A DNA stretch of 64,000 nucleotides from Erysipelotrichaceae bacterium (GTDB lineage: Bacteria; Bacillota_I; Bacilli_A; Erysipelotrichales; Erysipelotrichaceae), in assembly GCA_015058875.1 (NCBI GenBank), contig SVBN01000003.1, forward strand, positions 1-64,000, given 5' to 3'. The notes beneath the pieces were generated by a model that had not been told where the DNA came from, searched no databases, and saw only the letters and a program-made list of their open reading frames with translations. Position 1 is the first letter of the stretch, and the number at the start of each line of letters is the position of its first letter. The position numbers and the translations under genes are program-made. Of this stretch, positions 1 to 9,025 are shown piece after piece.

Positions 1-1790
1 TCGCCGCCCTGATACAGTCTGATAACAGGAAGATCATTCTCATCATACATATAATGCTGATAGCAGGTGCTGTCTGCACATGTGATGGTAATACGGACTC
101 TGCTCCTGCGTTTGAATGTCCAGGAAACCGGTTCGATGTGGAACTGCAGGTGTACAGGCTCATTCATACCTTCTTCCAGGCATCTGTCCATATCTTCTTT
201 CATGCAGGGATGATATACAGCTCCGCTTTCATCCCATGCCTGTCTTGGCGCAGATGTCCGGTGGGAAGCGCGTATGACTCCCTGGGAAATATAGGTGGAT
301 TTCCCTTCCGCATCGACTTCTTCCAGATAGGCAATGAAGTCCGCATCTTTCTGTGAACAGGATACCCAGAGATCCACCGATGTCACACCTGTAAGTTCCG
401 CGCCATGAATATCAAACAGCGGCTGGGATGTAAATGTCAGTCCTTTGCGGTCGACGCCGGGTGTCATATCACCATCCCACTGCAGATGCATGCGGTCGAT
501 CGTCGCACCTTCACCTTCGTCAAACACTTCGATCGATGTGTCCACCTTGTATTCTGTTTCCGCTGCTTCGGGAATATTCTGTACCAGACTGCCGTCATGA
601 ACAGAATCAACTGTTCCGGATGTTTCCGGAGACAGATACAGCTTTACCCTCCGCTCTGTTTCCAGCGGCCAGGTATCGGAGCACCTCCAGTTTTCCCCTT
701 CTTTTGCGTTCAGTGTGTAGTACATATAGGGCGGTTTTTCATCAAAACCGTTTGCTGTACCTTTCAGGACATAGTCGAACCATTTCAGATGTTCTGCTTT
801 GAAGTCAAAGTGTCCTTCCGGATAGGCATCGGTTCCGGTTCTGCTCTGATGGTGGTCCCAGGGCCCGGCAAGAATACTGCCGCCCCATTCCTTGACAGCA
901 TTCAGCTGTCCGAAGAAGCCCGATTCGATCTCACCGGCGAACTGATGGATTTTAATATCGCTGTTCCGGAATACTTCCAGATCTTCGTACGGCGGAAGTG
1001 TGAGATTTGTCTTTTCACCTCCGAAGTTCGGATTTTCGGAGTCTCTGCACATATTGGGCAGAACCAGATAATTCATGAAGCCGTGATTTTTGCCATACTG
1101 TCCGCTCAGATACGCTTCATAAGCCTGATCACCGTCCGGATCATCATCGACCGGAGTCACCTTTTTCAGGAAGTCTTCCTTTGACATCGGTCCCTGCGGT
1201 TTTTTATTAAACATATGACCATGGCGCTTGCTGCCGGGAAGTGCCGAAACACCGTTGACATAGTCCTGGTAATAGAAGTCAGCATTTGCGACAACCGGTG
1301 TGATCGCCTTCAGCACTTTGGAAGGTTCAGGTCTGTTCACTGCTGCAGCGAGCTGGATCAGACCGCGGTTGGATCCGCCGAACAGAGCTGCTTTCCCGCT
1401 GCACCACGGCTGTTCTCCGAGCCAGTCGAGCACTGCATTAACATCATGGCGGTCTTCGATGTCCGCAAAGCTGTCGCATGTACCGTAGGACGCTCCGCAT
1501 CCCCTGCTTTCCAGAACCACACCGACATATCCGTAAGGAACACAGTACTCAATGATATCGACACCGTTATGCTTCCGCTCCGTATTCATGCGCTGTCCTC
1601 TTGACAGCAGCATGATTACAGGCAGCTTTTCATCCGGATATGATCCGTCTTCGAGAAGCGGCCGCATGATATCACATGCCAGTTTTGTTCCGTCATAGCC
1701 CGGAACATAGAGCGAACGTTTTTCCGCTTGCGGATATTTCTTTTCTGCGAATCCTTCGTAATATCCGGGCATTGTGTTTCTGTGTGTCAT
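1..1790 (-). CDS. CocE/NonD-type (S15 family) serine hydrolase, 3' end cut by window
   Basis: The reading frame starts at an ATG at 1790 preceded by a GGAG ribosome site and stays open to the left edge, so about 596 residues are visible and the C-terminus is missing. The N-terminal alpha/beta-hydrolase part has the nucleophile motif GGSNRG near residue 140 and an upstream ESRGCGAS stretch, as in X-Pro dipeptidyl-peptidase and cocaine-esterase type acyl hydrolases. The later half has the length expected for the jelly-roll PepX C-terminal domain. No signal peptide is visible, so it is probably cytoplasmic. It lies 14 bp after the stop of the MFS carrier on the same strand, so the two are probably co-transcribed. 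The carrier may import an ester or amide that this enzyme cleaves. The substrate cannot be told from sequence. Confidence 0.85.
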   Translation of the reverse strand, partial: MTHRNTMPGYYEGFAEKKYPQAEKRSLYVPGYDGTKLACDIMRPLLEDGSYPDEKLPVIMLLSRGQRMNTERKHNGVDIIEYCVPYGYVGVVLESRGCGASYGTCDSFADIEDRHDVNAVLDWLGEQPWCSGKAALFGGSNRGLIQLAAAVNRPEPSKVLKAITPVVANADFYYQDYVNGVSALPGSKRHGHMFNKKPQGPMSKEDFLKKVTPVDDDPDGDQAYEAYLSGQYGKNHGFMNYLVLPNMCRDSENPNFGGEKTNLTLPPYEDLEVFRNSDIKIHQFAGEIESGFFGQLNAVKEWGGSILAGPWDHHQSRTGTDAYPEGHFDFKAEHLKWFDYVLKGTANGFDEKPPYMYYTLNAKEGENWRCSDTWPLETERRVKLYLSPETSGTVDSVHDGSLVQNIPEAAETEYKVDTSIEVFDEGEGATIDRMHLQWDGDMTPGVDRKGLTFTSQPLFDIHGAELTGVTSVDLWVSCSQKDADFIAYLEEVDAEGKSTYISQGVIRASHRTSAPRQAWDESGAVYHPCMKEDMDRCLEEGMNEPVHLQFHIEPVSWTFKRRSRVRITITCADSTCYQHYMYDENDLPVIRLYQGG

Positions 1791-1804
1791 AGCTGGTCTC
1801 CTTT

Positions 1805-3028
1805 TTATGCTTCGGCAGTTTCCGATTCCACCTGCCCCTTTGCCATCATTTTATCGCCGCCGATGAAGATCATCACAGCTGCTACGAGGACGAAGACGGA
1901 AGAAACCATATATGCATTGGTGTATCCAAGTTTTTCAATGAATAATCCAACCATTGCACCGGCAACCAGTGAGAAAATATCGGTAACGAAGAAGCTTGTT
2001 GCATGTACGGAAGGTCTTTCTTCCGGTGCGCATGCCTTATAAAGATACAGCGTCTGGATCTTGCTGTAGCCTGTGCCGATCGTGCAGAGAATTTCACCGA
2101 TCAGGAACATGTTGTATGTTTCCGCTTTGCCCAGAATGATCGTACCGATACCGAGAACAAGATATGTAAATACAAGAACGTATTTAGGCTTGATGAAGTC
2201 ACAGAGTGCACTTGCGGCAAATCCCCATACAGAGGAGATCACTGCTGTAATTGCAAGGATCGTTGCGATATCAATGCCTCTTTCCTGGGCAAGAACATTA
2301 TTGAACTGCTGGTTCAGAGTCCATGTAACGACTGCGCATCCCATCAGGAAGCAGACACCCATGTAGTTCTTGTTGACGCCGCTGAACAGACCTTTCTTGT
2401 TGCCTCTGGGCTTGATGCGCTGAAGCTTTTCATCATTCCAGTTCATGAAGTTGACAAGCAGGATCGCCGCAAGAGCGAATCCGCCGGCTGCGATTGTTGC
2501 CGTAACAATGCCGCTGGACTGATAAACGCTGACGCCGAGTGATCTGACCATACCCTTGGCAAATGCAGAGAGCGCTGTATACACGGCATAAGTGGTACCC
2601 ATAGCGCGCTTGTCAAGCAAAGTTGCTTCGATTGCGGGAATAACAACACCGGCTATACTCCAGCCTAGACCGTTGATCGTTCTGAAGATAATGAACATTG
2701 TTGAGCCGGACATTCCGAGTGTTCCCAGCAGGAAGCTTGTCAGATAGCGGAATACGATGACTCCGATGACCAGAAGACGTTTTTTCTGTGTAGTCGTCAT
2801 GTTTCCGGCAGGCATTCTCATCAGCAATGCTGCGATGGAATATGTGGATGCCGCCAGACCGATTGCGGCTGCGGAGATTCCGGCTGCCTTGGCACCCATG
2901 TTGATGAATGCTGTGATCATGTTGTTGCTGCAGTCGGAAAGGAAGTGGACGATCATAAATATGATCAGGTTTTTCGTGAAGATCTCACTGAGTTTCATTT
3001 TTGGCTGTGCCTGATTTGTTGCTGTCAT
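1805..3028 (-). CDS. MFS family transporter (about 12 membrane segments)
   Basis: This 407-residue protein has evenly spaced hydrophobic segments over its full length and short charged loops (RMPAG near the first half, KMMAKG at the end), typical of the major facilitator superfamily. The start at 3028 is preferred over an upstream in-frame ATG because GGGAGGA sits 7 bases before it. The neighbour downstream is the CocE-type hydrolase and the divergent neighbour is a LysR regulator. A dyad that overlaps the predicted promoter lies between them, so LysR control of an uptake-plus-hydrolysis pair is likely. Diacid or aromatic-acid import is possible, but no substrate-specific motif was recognised. 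Confidence 0.85.
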   Translation of the reverse strand: MTATNQAQPKMKLSEIFTKNLIIFMIVHFLSDCSNNMITAFINMGAKAAGISAAAIGLAASTYSIAALLMRMPAGNMTTTQKKRLLVIGVIVFRYLTSFLLGTLGMSGSTMFIIFRTINGLGWSIAGVVIPAIEATLLDKRAMGTTYAVYTALSAFAKGMVRSLGVSVYQSSGIVTATIAAGGFALAAILLVNFMNWNDEKLQRIKPRGNKKGLFSGVNKNYMGVCFLMGCAVVTWTLNQQFNNVLAQERGIDIATILAITAVISSVWGFAASALCDFIKPKYVLVFTYLVLGIGTIILGKAETYNMFLIGEILCTIGTGYSKIQTLYLYKACAPEERPSVHATSFFVTDIFSLVAGAMVGLFIEKLGYTNAYMVSSVFVLVAAVMIFIGGDKMMAKGQVESETAEA

Positions 3029-3083
3029 AAGTCCTCCCTTGACTATGAGCAGAAGTGCTCTTTTCTGTTTTAAACATAATTGA

Positions 3084-3130
3084 ATTTCAGACATATCTGA
3101 AATATAAAAACAGAGAAACACCATAACCAA
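3084..3130 (-). promoter_or_regulatory. Promoter of MFS gene overlapping a LysR-type dyad
   Basis: On the minus strand a -35 like TTGGTT (3125-3130) and a -10 like TATATT (3101-3106) are 18 bases apart. A perfect inverted repeat, ATTTCAGA-N4-TCTGAAAT at 3084-3103, overlaps the -10 and the expected start point. Its TTCAG...CTGAA core fits the T-N11-A style of LysR operators. The divergent LysR gene begins at 3192. The motif is seen directly; its use by that regulator is inferred. Confidence 0.55.
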
Positions 3131-3191
3131 AACGCAACATCCATTGTTTTATGCACTCCTATGAAATATGATTGACACAGAGGTTCCCTGT

Positions 3192-4190
3192 ATGAACACA
3201 AAACAGTTTGATTATTTTACGGCAATTGCAGAAGCAGGAAGCTTTGCAGGAGCAGAACGTATTTCCGGTATCTCACGTTCGGTTTTATATCGTTATCTGA
3301 CAGGCCTTGAAGAGCAGTTCGGAACTGAATTGTTTGATCGTGAAGGCGGTGGATTGAAACTGAACAGTGCCGGGAAGCAGTATCAGCTCGGCATCATGCG
3401 TATGAAAGACGTGATTGCCAGGATGCAGAGAGATCTTCAGATGATCGATGGTGAACGGATCCGTGAACTGCGGCTTGGAATCCCTCCGGGATTCGGAGCC
3501 AATATGCTTGCCGAACTGACACCTGCGTTATTTTCAGCATATCCGACGCTTGTCATTTCACCTCTGGAGGGAACAACAAACGATCTGTTTGATGCATTGA
3601 AGGAAGACCGGGTCAGCTGTGTTCTTTCCTTGTACGATGCACAGTTATTTCCCGGTACAAAAATTGCCCAGTGCACTGAGTCAGAACTTCTGCTTGTGCT
3701 GCCCTTCACCCATCCGCTCAGTCTGAAATATCGTCATGATACAGAGCGTATACATGACATTTCCCATGAGGATCTGCTCTCACTGGCAGACACGGATTTT
3801 GCCTACCTCAGCAGCAGTACTGCAGTTGGACAGATCATTGACCGGGTGATGCGTCACTTCGGTCTGAAGCCGAAAATCTTCTTCCGTCTGCAGAGCTCGG
3901 CAGCCCTTTACCATCTGGTCCGTACAAGTAATGTTGCCAGCTTTTTTGTCGAAGATGTGATTCCGGAAGACAACGATCTGCAGCTGTTCCGCCTCCCTGT
4001 ACGCACATATGTCAAAGGCGGACTGATCTTCCGTGAAAACTATGAACCGACCGCAGAAGAAGAAACACTCTTCAGTCTTTACAGCAATCTGAGGATGCAT
4101 ACCCATCCGGAAACAATATCAATGAATGATCTCGCAAGAACAATGCTTGCGCACGATAAGGAAAAAAGTTATGGAAATCAGAATCTTTGA
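3192..4190 (+). CDS. LysR family transcriptional regulator
   Basis: The protein has 332 residues. The N-terminal winged helix-turn-helix (roughly residues 1-65, with FDYFTAIAEAGSF and a following recognition helix) is standard LysR, followed by a periplasmic-binding-like effector domain. Start 3192 is chosen because AGAGG lies 8 bases upstream; an ATG at 3168 lacks such a site. It is divergent from the MFS carrier and probably controls it through the dyad at 3084-3103. The effector is unknown. It overlaps the next LysR gene by 20 bp, an unusual tandem of two LysR genes. Confidence 0.85.
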   Translation: MNTKQFDYFTAIAEAGSFAGAERISGISRSVLYRYLTGLEEQFGTELFDREGGGLKLNSAGKQYQLGIMRMKDVIARMQRDLQMIDGERIRELRLGIPPGFGANMLAELTPALFSAYPTLVISPLEGTTNDLFDALKEDRVSCVLSLYDAQLFPGTKIAQCTESELLLVLPFTHPLSLKYRHDTERIHDISHEDLLSLADTDFAYLSSSTAVGQIIDRVMRHFGLKPKIFFRLQSSAALYHLVRTSNVASFFVEDVIPEDNDLQLFRLPVRTYVKGGLIFRENYEPTAEEETLFSLYSNLRMHTHPETISMNDLARTMLAHDKEKSYGNQNL

Positions 4191-5046
4191 ATACCTGCTT
4201 GCTGTGGAAGAAGAAAAAAATATAACGAAAGCTGCTGAACGCTGTTTCATTTCCCAGCCCGCTCTCAGCAAGCATATACGTCTCATTGAAGAAAGAATGG
4301 GTTTTCCTCTGTTTCAGAAAACCGAAAACGGGATGGTGCCGACCGAAAAAGGAAAGATTTATCTTGACGCAGGGAGGAAGCTCCTCCTGATTGAAAAAGA
4401 AACAATTAAAAACGTTGAAGAAGCTGTTTCTTCCAAAAGGGACAGATATTCAGTATTTATAGATCATACGATTTACAACTTCTTTATGCAGAATGTGTAT
4501 CCGCTTCTGAAAGCTGAAAGACCCGATTCATTTATTTCTGTTTTTTCCGCTGATTCTTCTTCTGCCATGGATTACCTGAAAAAAGGGCAGTATGACATCG
4601 GTGTTTTCCCGTTCCATGGGGATCCGCCTGCCTTTCTGAATCATGTCGTGCTGAACGGCGGTGAATTCGTACTGGCTGTACCGGATACATTTCCATCAAT
4701 TGATCTGAATGACGCGGCTTTCCCGGAGGCTGCGAAAAAATACCAAATGTTTGTTTCGCAGGAACTGTCCTTCTACCGTGAGATTCAGGATTCCCGGATC
4801 CAATACTATAACCTTTCCGGAATCACAACGGCCAAAGCAGGTTCCCTGAGAGGCGCTGCTGCAGGAATCAAGAACGGCGAAGGGATCGCCTTTATTCCCC
4901 GGTGGCATGCAGAACGTTACGGATGCCGGCGGCTTCCGCTGAACCCTCAGGTTTCATATTATTTCTATTATCTTTATTCCGGCAGAAGGGATCTGAATGA
5001 ATCTGATCTGATCATCATCAACAAATTCCGGGATCATCTGAAATAA
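4171..5046 (+). CDS. LysR family transcriptional regulator
   Basis: The protein has 291 residues. The N-terminal HTH is clear (FEYLLAVEEEKNITKAAER, then SQPALSKHIRLIEE, the classic LysR recognition helix). The rest fits the effector-binding domain but is slightly short and divergent. Start 4171 has AAGGAAAA upstream and lies inside the end of the previous LysR gene, so the two are translationally coupled. It converges with the MBL gene that ends the diacid operon. The target is unknown; nearby candidates are the MFS pair and the diacid operon. Confidence 0.85.
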   Translation: MEIRIFEYLLAVEEEKNITKAAERCFISQPALSKHIRLIEERMGFPLFQKTENGMVPTEKGKIYLDAGRKLLLIEKETIKNVEEAVSSKRDRYSVFIDHTIYNFFMQNVYPLLKAERPDSFISVFSADSSSAMDYLKKGQYDIGVFPFHGDPPAFLNHVVLNGGEFVLAVPDTFPSIDLNDAAFPEAAKKYQMFVSQELSFYREIQDSRIQYYNLSGITTAKAGSLRGAAAGIKNGEGIAFIPRWHAERYGCRRLPLNPQVSYYFYYLYSGRRDLNESDLIIINKFRDHLK

Positions 5047-5050
5047 TGCA

Positions 5051-5087
5051 CCGAAAAAACAGTACCGAAGGTTTTCTCCGGTACTGT
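5051..5087 (-). terminator. Intrinsic terminator of the diacid operon
   Basis: ACAGTACCG (5059-5067) pairs with CGGTACTGT (5079-5087). On the minus strand the stem is followed by six T residues (A-tract 5053-5058 on plus). It lies directly after the stop of the last MBL gene (5092) and may also slow read-through from the converging LysR gene. Confidence 0.8.
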
Positions 5088-5091
5088 ATGT

Positions 5092-5937
5092 TCAGTCTTC
5101 AAATTCAATATAGTTTCCGACACGGATCCATTTGCCTGCTTCCGGTACAAATACAGACGCATTGATTCCGGCTGACTGAAGATCCCTGTTCATATCTCCT
5201 GCCGTCTTCACAGGATCCTTTGTCTTGTGATGATGGCACATGAATGCCATCATACCCGTCTGCGTATCCTTCACGCAGTCGATCAGTTCATCATAGATCT
5301 CGGGGAAAAGATCGATCCTGGAAAGCTGACGGATAACAAGGTTCGGATTGCTGTGCATGAACCCGTACTTTGTCACTGCTGTATAGACGCCCTGAATAAA
5401 TGCGATCCTGAGTCCGCCCGGTACTTCCATCAGGAAGTTTGTGTTGAAGCAGGACCCGAATGCCTGTGCTTCATTCATCAGTGTCGGTCCGGTTTCACCG
5501 GTCAAAGGACCGAATGTTTCGTATACTTCGCTTAACGGTTTGTCCCCGATCGTCTGAACATGCGTTCCGGGATACGGGGTGAATTTAAATGAACCGAAGT
5601 CATATGTCTGCTTATCCACGACCGGAATCATCTTTCTGACCTGAAGATCCAGTGCTTTGGACAAGGGAATGATGTTGTTGGGATTGATCAGAATATACGG
5701 ATTGAACTTCTCCTGAACTTCCTTCAGCTGATCGATATGGTCTCCGTGAATATGGCTGATGAAAACATAGTCACACCGTTCAATGTCATCTACTGTATAA
5801 CCGGATTTGAATCCTTCATACAGTCTGCTTCCAGCTCTTGGAAGCATCGGATCGATGAGAATATGCTCTCCTGAGGGCAGTACGATCTCGTGGCAGTTTT
5901 CGACAAACCATCTGTATTTCAAACCTGTGCTTTTCAT
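5092..5937 (-). CDS. UlaG-like metallo-beta-lactamase-fold hydrolase
   Basis: This 281-residue protein has the metal-binding signature HIHGDH at residues 62-67. The N-terminal pattern NCHEIVLPSGEHILIDP resembles UlaG-type MBL proteins, the family of the L-ascorbate-6-phosphate lactonase, more than the B3-like proteins in the same operon. No signal peptide is seen, so it is expected in the cytoplasm with a two-metal site. It is the last gene of the operon, separated from gudD by a hairpin. In a diacid operon a sugar-lactone hydrolase role is plausible (inference). The substrate is not established. Confidence 0.75.
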   Translation of the reverse strand: MKSTGLKYRWFVENCHEIVLPSGEHILIDPMLPRAGSRLYEGFKSGYTVDDIERCDYVFISHIHGDHIDQLKEVQEKFNPYILINPNNIIPLSKALDLQVRKMIPVVDKQTYDFGSFKFTPYPGTHVQTIGDKPLSEVYETFGPLTGETGPTLMNEAQAFGSCFNTNFLMEVPGGLRIAFIQGVYTAVTKYGFMHSNPNLVIRQLSRIDLFPEIYDELIDCVKDTQTGMMAFMCHHHKTKDPVKTAGDMNRDLQSAGINASVFVPEAGKWIRVGNYIEFED

Positions 5938-5959
5938 CTTTTATTCTCTCCCTGCATAA

Positions 5960-5982
5960 AAGGCTGTGCGCGGCACAGCCTT
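5960..5982 (-). repeat. Intercistronic hairpin between gudD and the UlaG-like gene
   Basis: AAGGCTGTG (5960-5968) pairs with CACAGCCTT (5974-5982) around a 5-base loop. The minus strand continues TTTTA, so it may act as a partial terminator or an RNA-stabilising stem that lowers expression of the last gene. Confidence 0.6.
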
Positions 5983-5992
5983 CCTGTTTGTT

Positions 5993-7330
5993 TCAGCGGA
6001 CCAATGCCGGTTTTTTGTTATCGAATGTCCAGCCCGGGATCAGATACTGCATGCCTACAGCATCGTTTCTTGCGCCTTTGCCATAGCACTTATCCATATA
6101 CAGCCGGTGTGCTTTCAGGATCTGTTCTCTGTCTGCTTCGATGCCAAGACCCGGTTTCTTCGGCAGGTCAATGCATCCGCCGACGATCTGCAGAGGTTCT
6201 TTTGTCAGACGTTCTCTGCCTTCCTGCCAGATCCAGTGTGTATCAAGACCGTTCATCTTGCCCGGGATCGCAGCTGCACACTGAACGACCTGTGCCAGTG
6301 AAATGTCGAAATGGTTGTTGGAATGGCATCCCCACATCAGACCGAAATCATTGCAGAGCTGACCGACACGTACGGAACCTTCCATTGTCCAGAAATGAGG
6401 ATCTGCCAGAGGAATATCAACTGCCTGCAGTGCGATTGTATGGCACATCTGTCTCCAGTCGGTGTTGATCATGTTTGTAGCTGTCGGCATCATCGTTGCC
6501 TTGCGGAATTCAGCCATGACTTCTCTGCCGGAGAAACCGTCTTCCGCACCGCACGGATCTTCGATATATGCCAGTACCTTCTTCAGTTCCGGTGCAACTT
6601 CCAGGGACTGCTTCAGCGACCAGCATCCGTTGGGATCCAGGTCAACTCTTGCATTCGGGAACGCTTCCTTGATCGCCTGAACAGCTTTGACTTCTTCCCA
6701 CGGATCCAGGACGCCGCCCTTCAGTTTGAAGTCTTCAAAGCCGTACTTCTCATGTGTAGCTTTCGCCATGGCAACGATCGCTTCGGGTGTCAGCGCCTCT
6801 TCATGACGCAGTCTGTACCAGTCACAGCTGCTGTCTTCTTCACTTTCATATTCCAGGTCTGTCTTTTTCCTGTCTCCTACATAGAACAGATAGCTCAGGA
6901 ATCTTACCTTCTCTCTCTGAATGCCTTCTCCCATCAGCGCTGCAGCCGGTACATCCAGATACTTTCCGAGGATATCCAGCAGCGGTGCTTCGATCGCTGT
7001 TACAACATGGACACCTGTTCTGAGGTCGAATGTCTGCAGACCTCTGACATCATCTTTAATGTTTGAGTTCAGCCAGGCTCTGACTTTGTTCAGTGTTGCC
7101 TTGTAGTCAACGATCCTTGTGCCGACAACAAGATGTTTTACATCTTCCAGTGCCTTTGTGATCTTTTCTCCGCCCGGAACTTCACCGACGCCTTCTGTTC
7201 CGTCAGACGCTGTCAGAAGGACAACGTTTCTTGTGAAATAAGGTGCGTGTGCACCGGAAAGATTCAGTTCCATACAGTCATGTCCGGCAACCGGATAGAC
7301 TTCCATTTTTTCAATAACAGGAATAGCCAT
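5993..7330 (-). CDS. gudD: Glucarate dehydratase-type enolase superfamily enzyme
   Basis: At 445 residues it is almost the same length as E. coli GudD. Family landmarks are present: FKLKGG with the two lysines of the KxK motif near residue 205, DLDPNG and IEDPCG metal ligands, [19 protein letters not shown], the catalytic-histidine block CHSNNHFD, and DTHWIWQEG near the C-terminus. The expected reaction is dehydration of D-glucarate (or L-idarate) to 5-keto-4-deoxy-D-glucarate in the cytoplasm, Mg2+ dependent. It follows the GarD gene after a 155-bp gap that may hold its own weak promoter. A second GudD-like gene lies 2.6 kb away in the same operon. Confidence 0.88.
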   Translation of the reverse strand: MAIPVIEKMEVYPVAGHDCMELNLSGAHAPYFTRNVVLLTASDGTEGVGEVPGGEKITKALEDVKHLVVGTRIVDYKATLNKVRAWLNSNIKDDVRGLQTFDLRTGVHVVTAIEAPLLDILGKYLDVPAAALMGEGIQREKVRFLSYLFYVGDRKKTDLEYESEEDSSCDWYRLRHEEALTPEAIVAMAKATHEKYGFEDFKLKGGVLDPWEEVKAVQAIKEAFPNARVDLDPNGCWSLKQSLEVAPELKKVLAYIEDPCGAEDGFSGREVMAEFRKATMMPTATNMINTDWRQMCHTIALQAVDIPLADPHFWTMEGSVRVGQLCNDFGLMWGCHSNNHFDISLAQVVQCAAAIPGKMNGLDTHWIWQEGRERLTKEPLQIVGGCIDLPKKPGLGIEADREQILKAHRLYMDKCYGKGARNDAVGMQYLIPGWTFDNKKPALVR

Positions 7331-7359
7331 GTATTTCTCCTCTCAGTTTTTCTGTTTTC

Positions 7360-7387
7360 AGTATAGTTGTTTCATGCAATGATCAAA
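7360..7387 (-). promoter_or_regulatory. Possible internal promoter in front of gudD
   Basis: The 155-bp gap between garD and gudD contains a -10 like TATACT (minus strand, 7360-7365) with a weak -35 like TTTGAT (7382-7387) at 16 bases. The spacing and -35 are sub-optimal. Apart from this the gap shows only an AT-rich stretch. Confidence 0.35.
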
Positions 7388-7485
7388 TGAGCCTGCTGAC
7401 GAATAAATATCTGTTTTTTTCGGCAGTCCGGATATTTTCCAACCGGTGAAAGATTTCATTTCATTTTCTTTCACACAGACAGCGA

Positions 7486-9003
7486 TCAGGTGATCGGAGC
7501 CGGATTGAAAATACAGAGATCATTTGCGAGTCCGTATTTTTCAGAGAATGTTTCTTCTCCCTCCGCCGTGCGGATGATCTTATGAAACAGTTCTGTGCCG
7601 ATCTCTTCAATCGTCGCTTCACCTGTTGCGACAGGTCCGGCATTGACATCGATGATGTCAAACCACTGATCCTTCATTTCATTTCTGGAACAGACCTTGA
7701 TCACAGGCGCTGCGGCCAGTGAATACGGCGTTCCTCTGCCGGTCATGAATACTTCCAGGCCCATTCCGCTGGCAAGCTGACACGGACCGCACACCAGATC
7801 ACTTGCAGGTGTTGCGGCATAGATCAGACCATGCTTTGTCGGACGTTCACCGGGGGAAAGCACTTCCACGATCGGTGATGTTCCGGACTTGGCAATACTG
7901 CCCATGGCCTTTTCAACGATATTCGCAAGACCGCCTTTTTTATTGCCGGGTGTCGGATTGGCAGAGCGGTCAACTTCTCCTTCATTCAGGTATTCGTCAT
8001 ACCACTTCATTTCTTCAGCCAGCCGTTTTCCGACTCCTTCATTGATGCATCTCCTGGCAAGCAGATATACGCCGTCACGTACTTCCGTTACCTCCGAGAA
8101 CATGACGGTTCCGCCTCCTTTGACGATCATATCCGCCGCATAGCCGGCAGAAGGATTTGCGGAAACGCCGGAGAACGCATCGGATCCGCCGCACTGCATG
8201 CCGACCAGCAGATCGGACAGAGGAAGCGGTTCTCTTCTTCTTTCATTCAGGACTTTCAGCTTCTTCTCTGCCATTTCCATGATGGCATTGATCATTGCTT
8301 CATATCCCTTCTGTTCCTGGAGAACGATCACGTTCTCCGGTGTATTCAGTTCCGGATAGTCTTCACAGAAGCGCTCGACAGTGAACTTCTCACAGCCCAG
8401 TGCTACCAGCATGAACTGCCCTCCGAAGTTCGGATGCAGGGCAATGTTCTTCAGAATTCTCTGAGGAATGTATGCATTCTTTGCATTGATCGCAACACCG
8501 CACCCGTAGGGGTGATTGATCGCGATCACATCATCCACATGCGGATACTTCGGCAGTAATTCTCTTTTGATTTTCTGAATTGCGGTATTCAGCACGCCTG
8601 TCACACACTGCACGGTCGTATTGATCGCAAGAATATTTCTTGTGCCGCCGTAACCGCCATTGGGATTTCTGTAGCCCATCCATGTTGTTACAGGAGGTTC
8701 CGGCAGATCCGTGACGATGTTTGTCGCGAATTCCATATGATCCACATCCGGCGGTTCCGGCAGATCGAGCATAAACTCATTGATCCAGTCACCTTTGGCG
8801 ATCGGTTCCTTCGCATAACCAAGCACGACACCATACCGGATCACTTCCCCGCCTTTCGGAATATCCGTCAGGGCAGTCTTATGTGCCTGGGGAATGTCCA
8901 TGTTCGTAATGACACCGGGCCAGATCTCCGTACCTTTCGGTGTATCGTGAATCGCGATCGCCACATTATCTTTGTCAGTCAGTTTTACACAAAGCTGAGG
9001 CAT
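7486..9003 (-). CDS. garD: Galactarate dehydratase-type (UxaA/GarD family) enzyme
   Basis: This 505-residue protein has an N-terminal SAF-like domain (about residues 1-95) joined by a proline-rich linker to the UxaA/GarD catalytic domain (GYRNPNGGYGGTRN, then NHPYGCGVAIN and VGMQCGGSDAFSG with likely metal-binding Cys and His). Length and full SAF-plus-catalytic architecture match GarD (galactarate to 5-keto-4-deoxy-glucarate) and altronate dehydratase. The two GudD-type enzymes beside it favour galactarate. Start 9003 has GGGAGGA upstream. The family needs iron or another divalent metal. Substrate choice between galactarate and a related aldarate or aldonate remains inference. Confidence 0.82.
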   Translation of the reverse strand: MPQLCVKLTDKDNVAIAIHDTPKGTEIWPGVITNMDIPQAHKTALTDIPKGGEVIRYGVVLGYAKEPIAKGDWINEFMLDLPEPPDVDHMEFATNIVTDLPEPPVTTWMGYRNPNGGYGGTRNILAINTTVQCVTGVLNTAIQKIKRELLPKYPHVDDVIAINHPYGCGVAINAKNAYIPQRILKNIALHPNFGGQFMLVALGCEKFTVERFCEDYPELNTPENVIVLQEQKGYEAMINAIMEMAEKKLKVLNERRREPLPLSDLLVGMQCGGSDAFSGVSANPSAGYAADMIVKGGGTVMFSEVTEVRDGVYLLARRCINEGVGKRLAEEMKWYDEYLNEGEVDRSANPTPGNKKGGLANIVEKAMGSIAKSGTSPIVEVLSPGERPTKHGLIYAATPASDLVCGPCQLASGMGLEVFMTGRGTPYSLAAAPVIKVCSRNEMKDQWFDIIDVNAGPVATGEATIEEIGTELFHKIIRTAEGEETFSEKYGLANDLCIFNPAPIT

Positions 9004-9025
9004 GTCTGTGTTCCTCCCTTTGTCT

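Noticed and set aside
54-1604. Plus-strand open frames of 100-259 codons at the left edge
   Set aside because: They are shadows of the CocE-type hydrolase that runs on the minus strand with a clear ribosome site and conserved nucleophile motif.
7321-7340. Third copy of the CATGTATTTC element near the gudD start
   Set aside because: Only about ten bases match and they include the start codon and ribosome site; probably chance.
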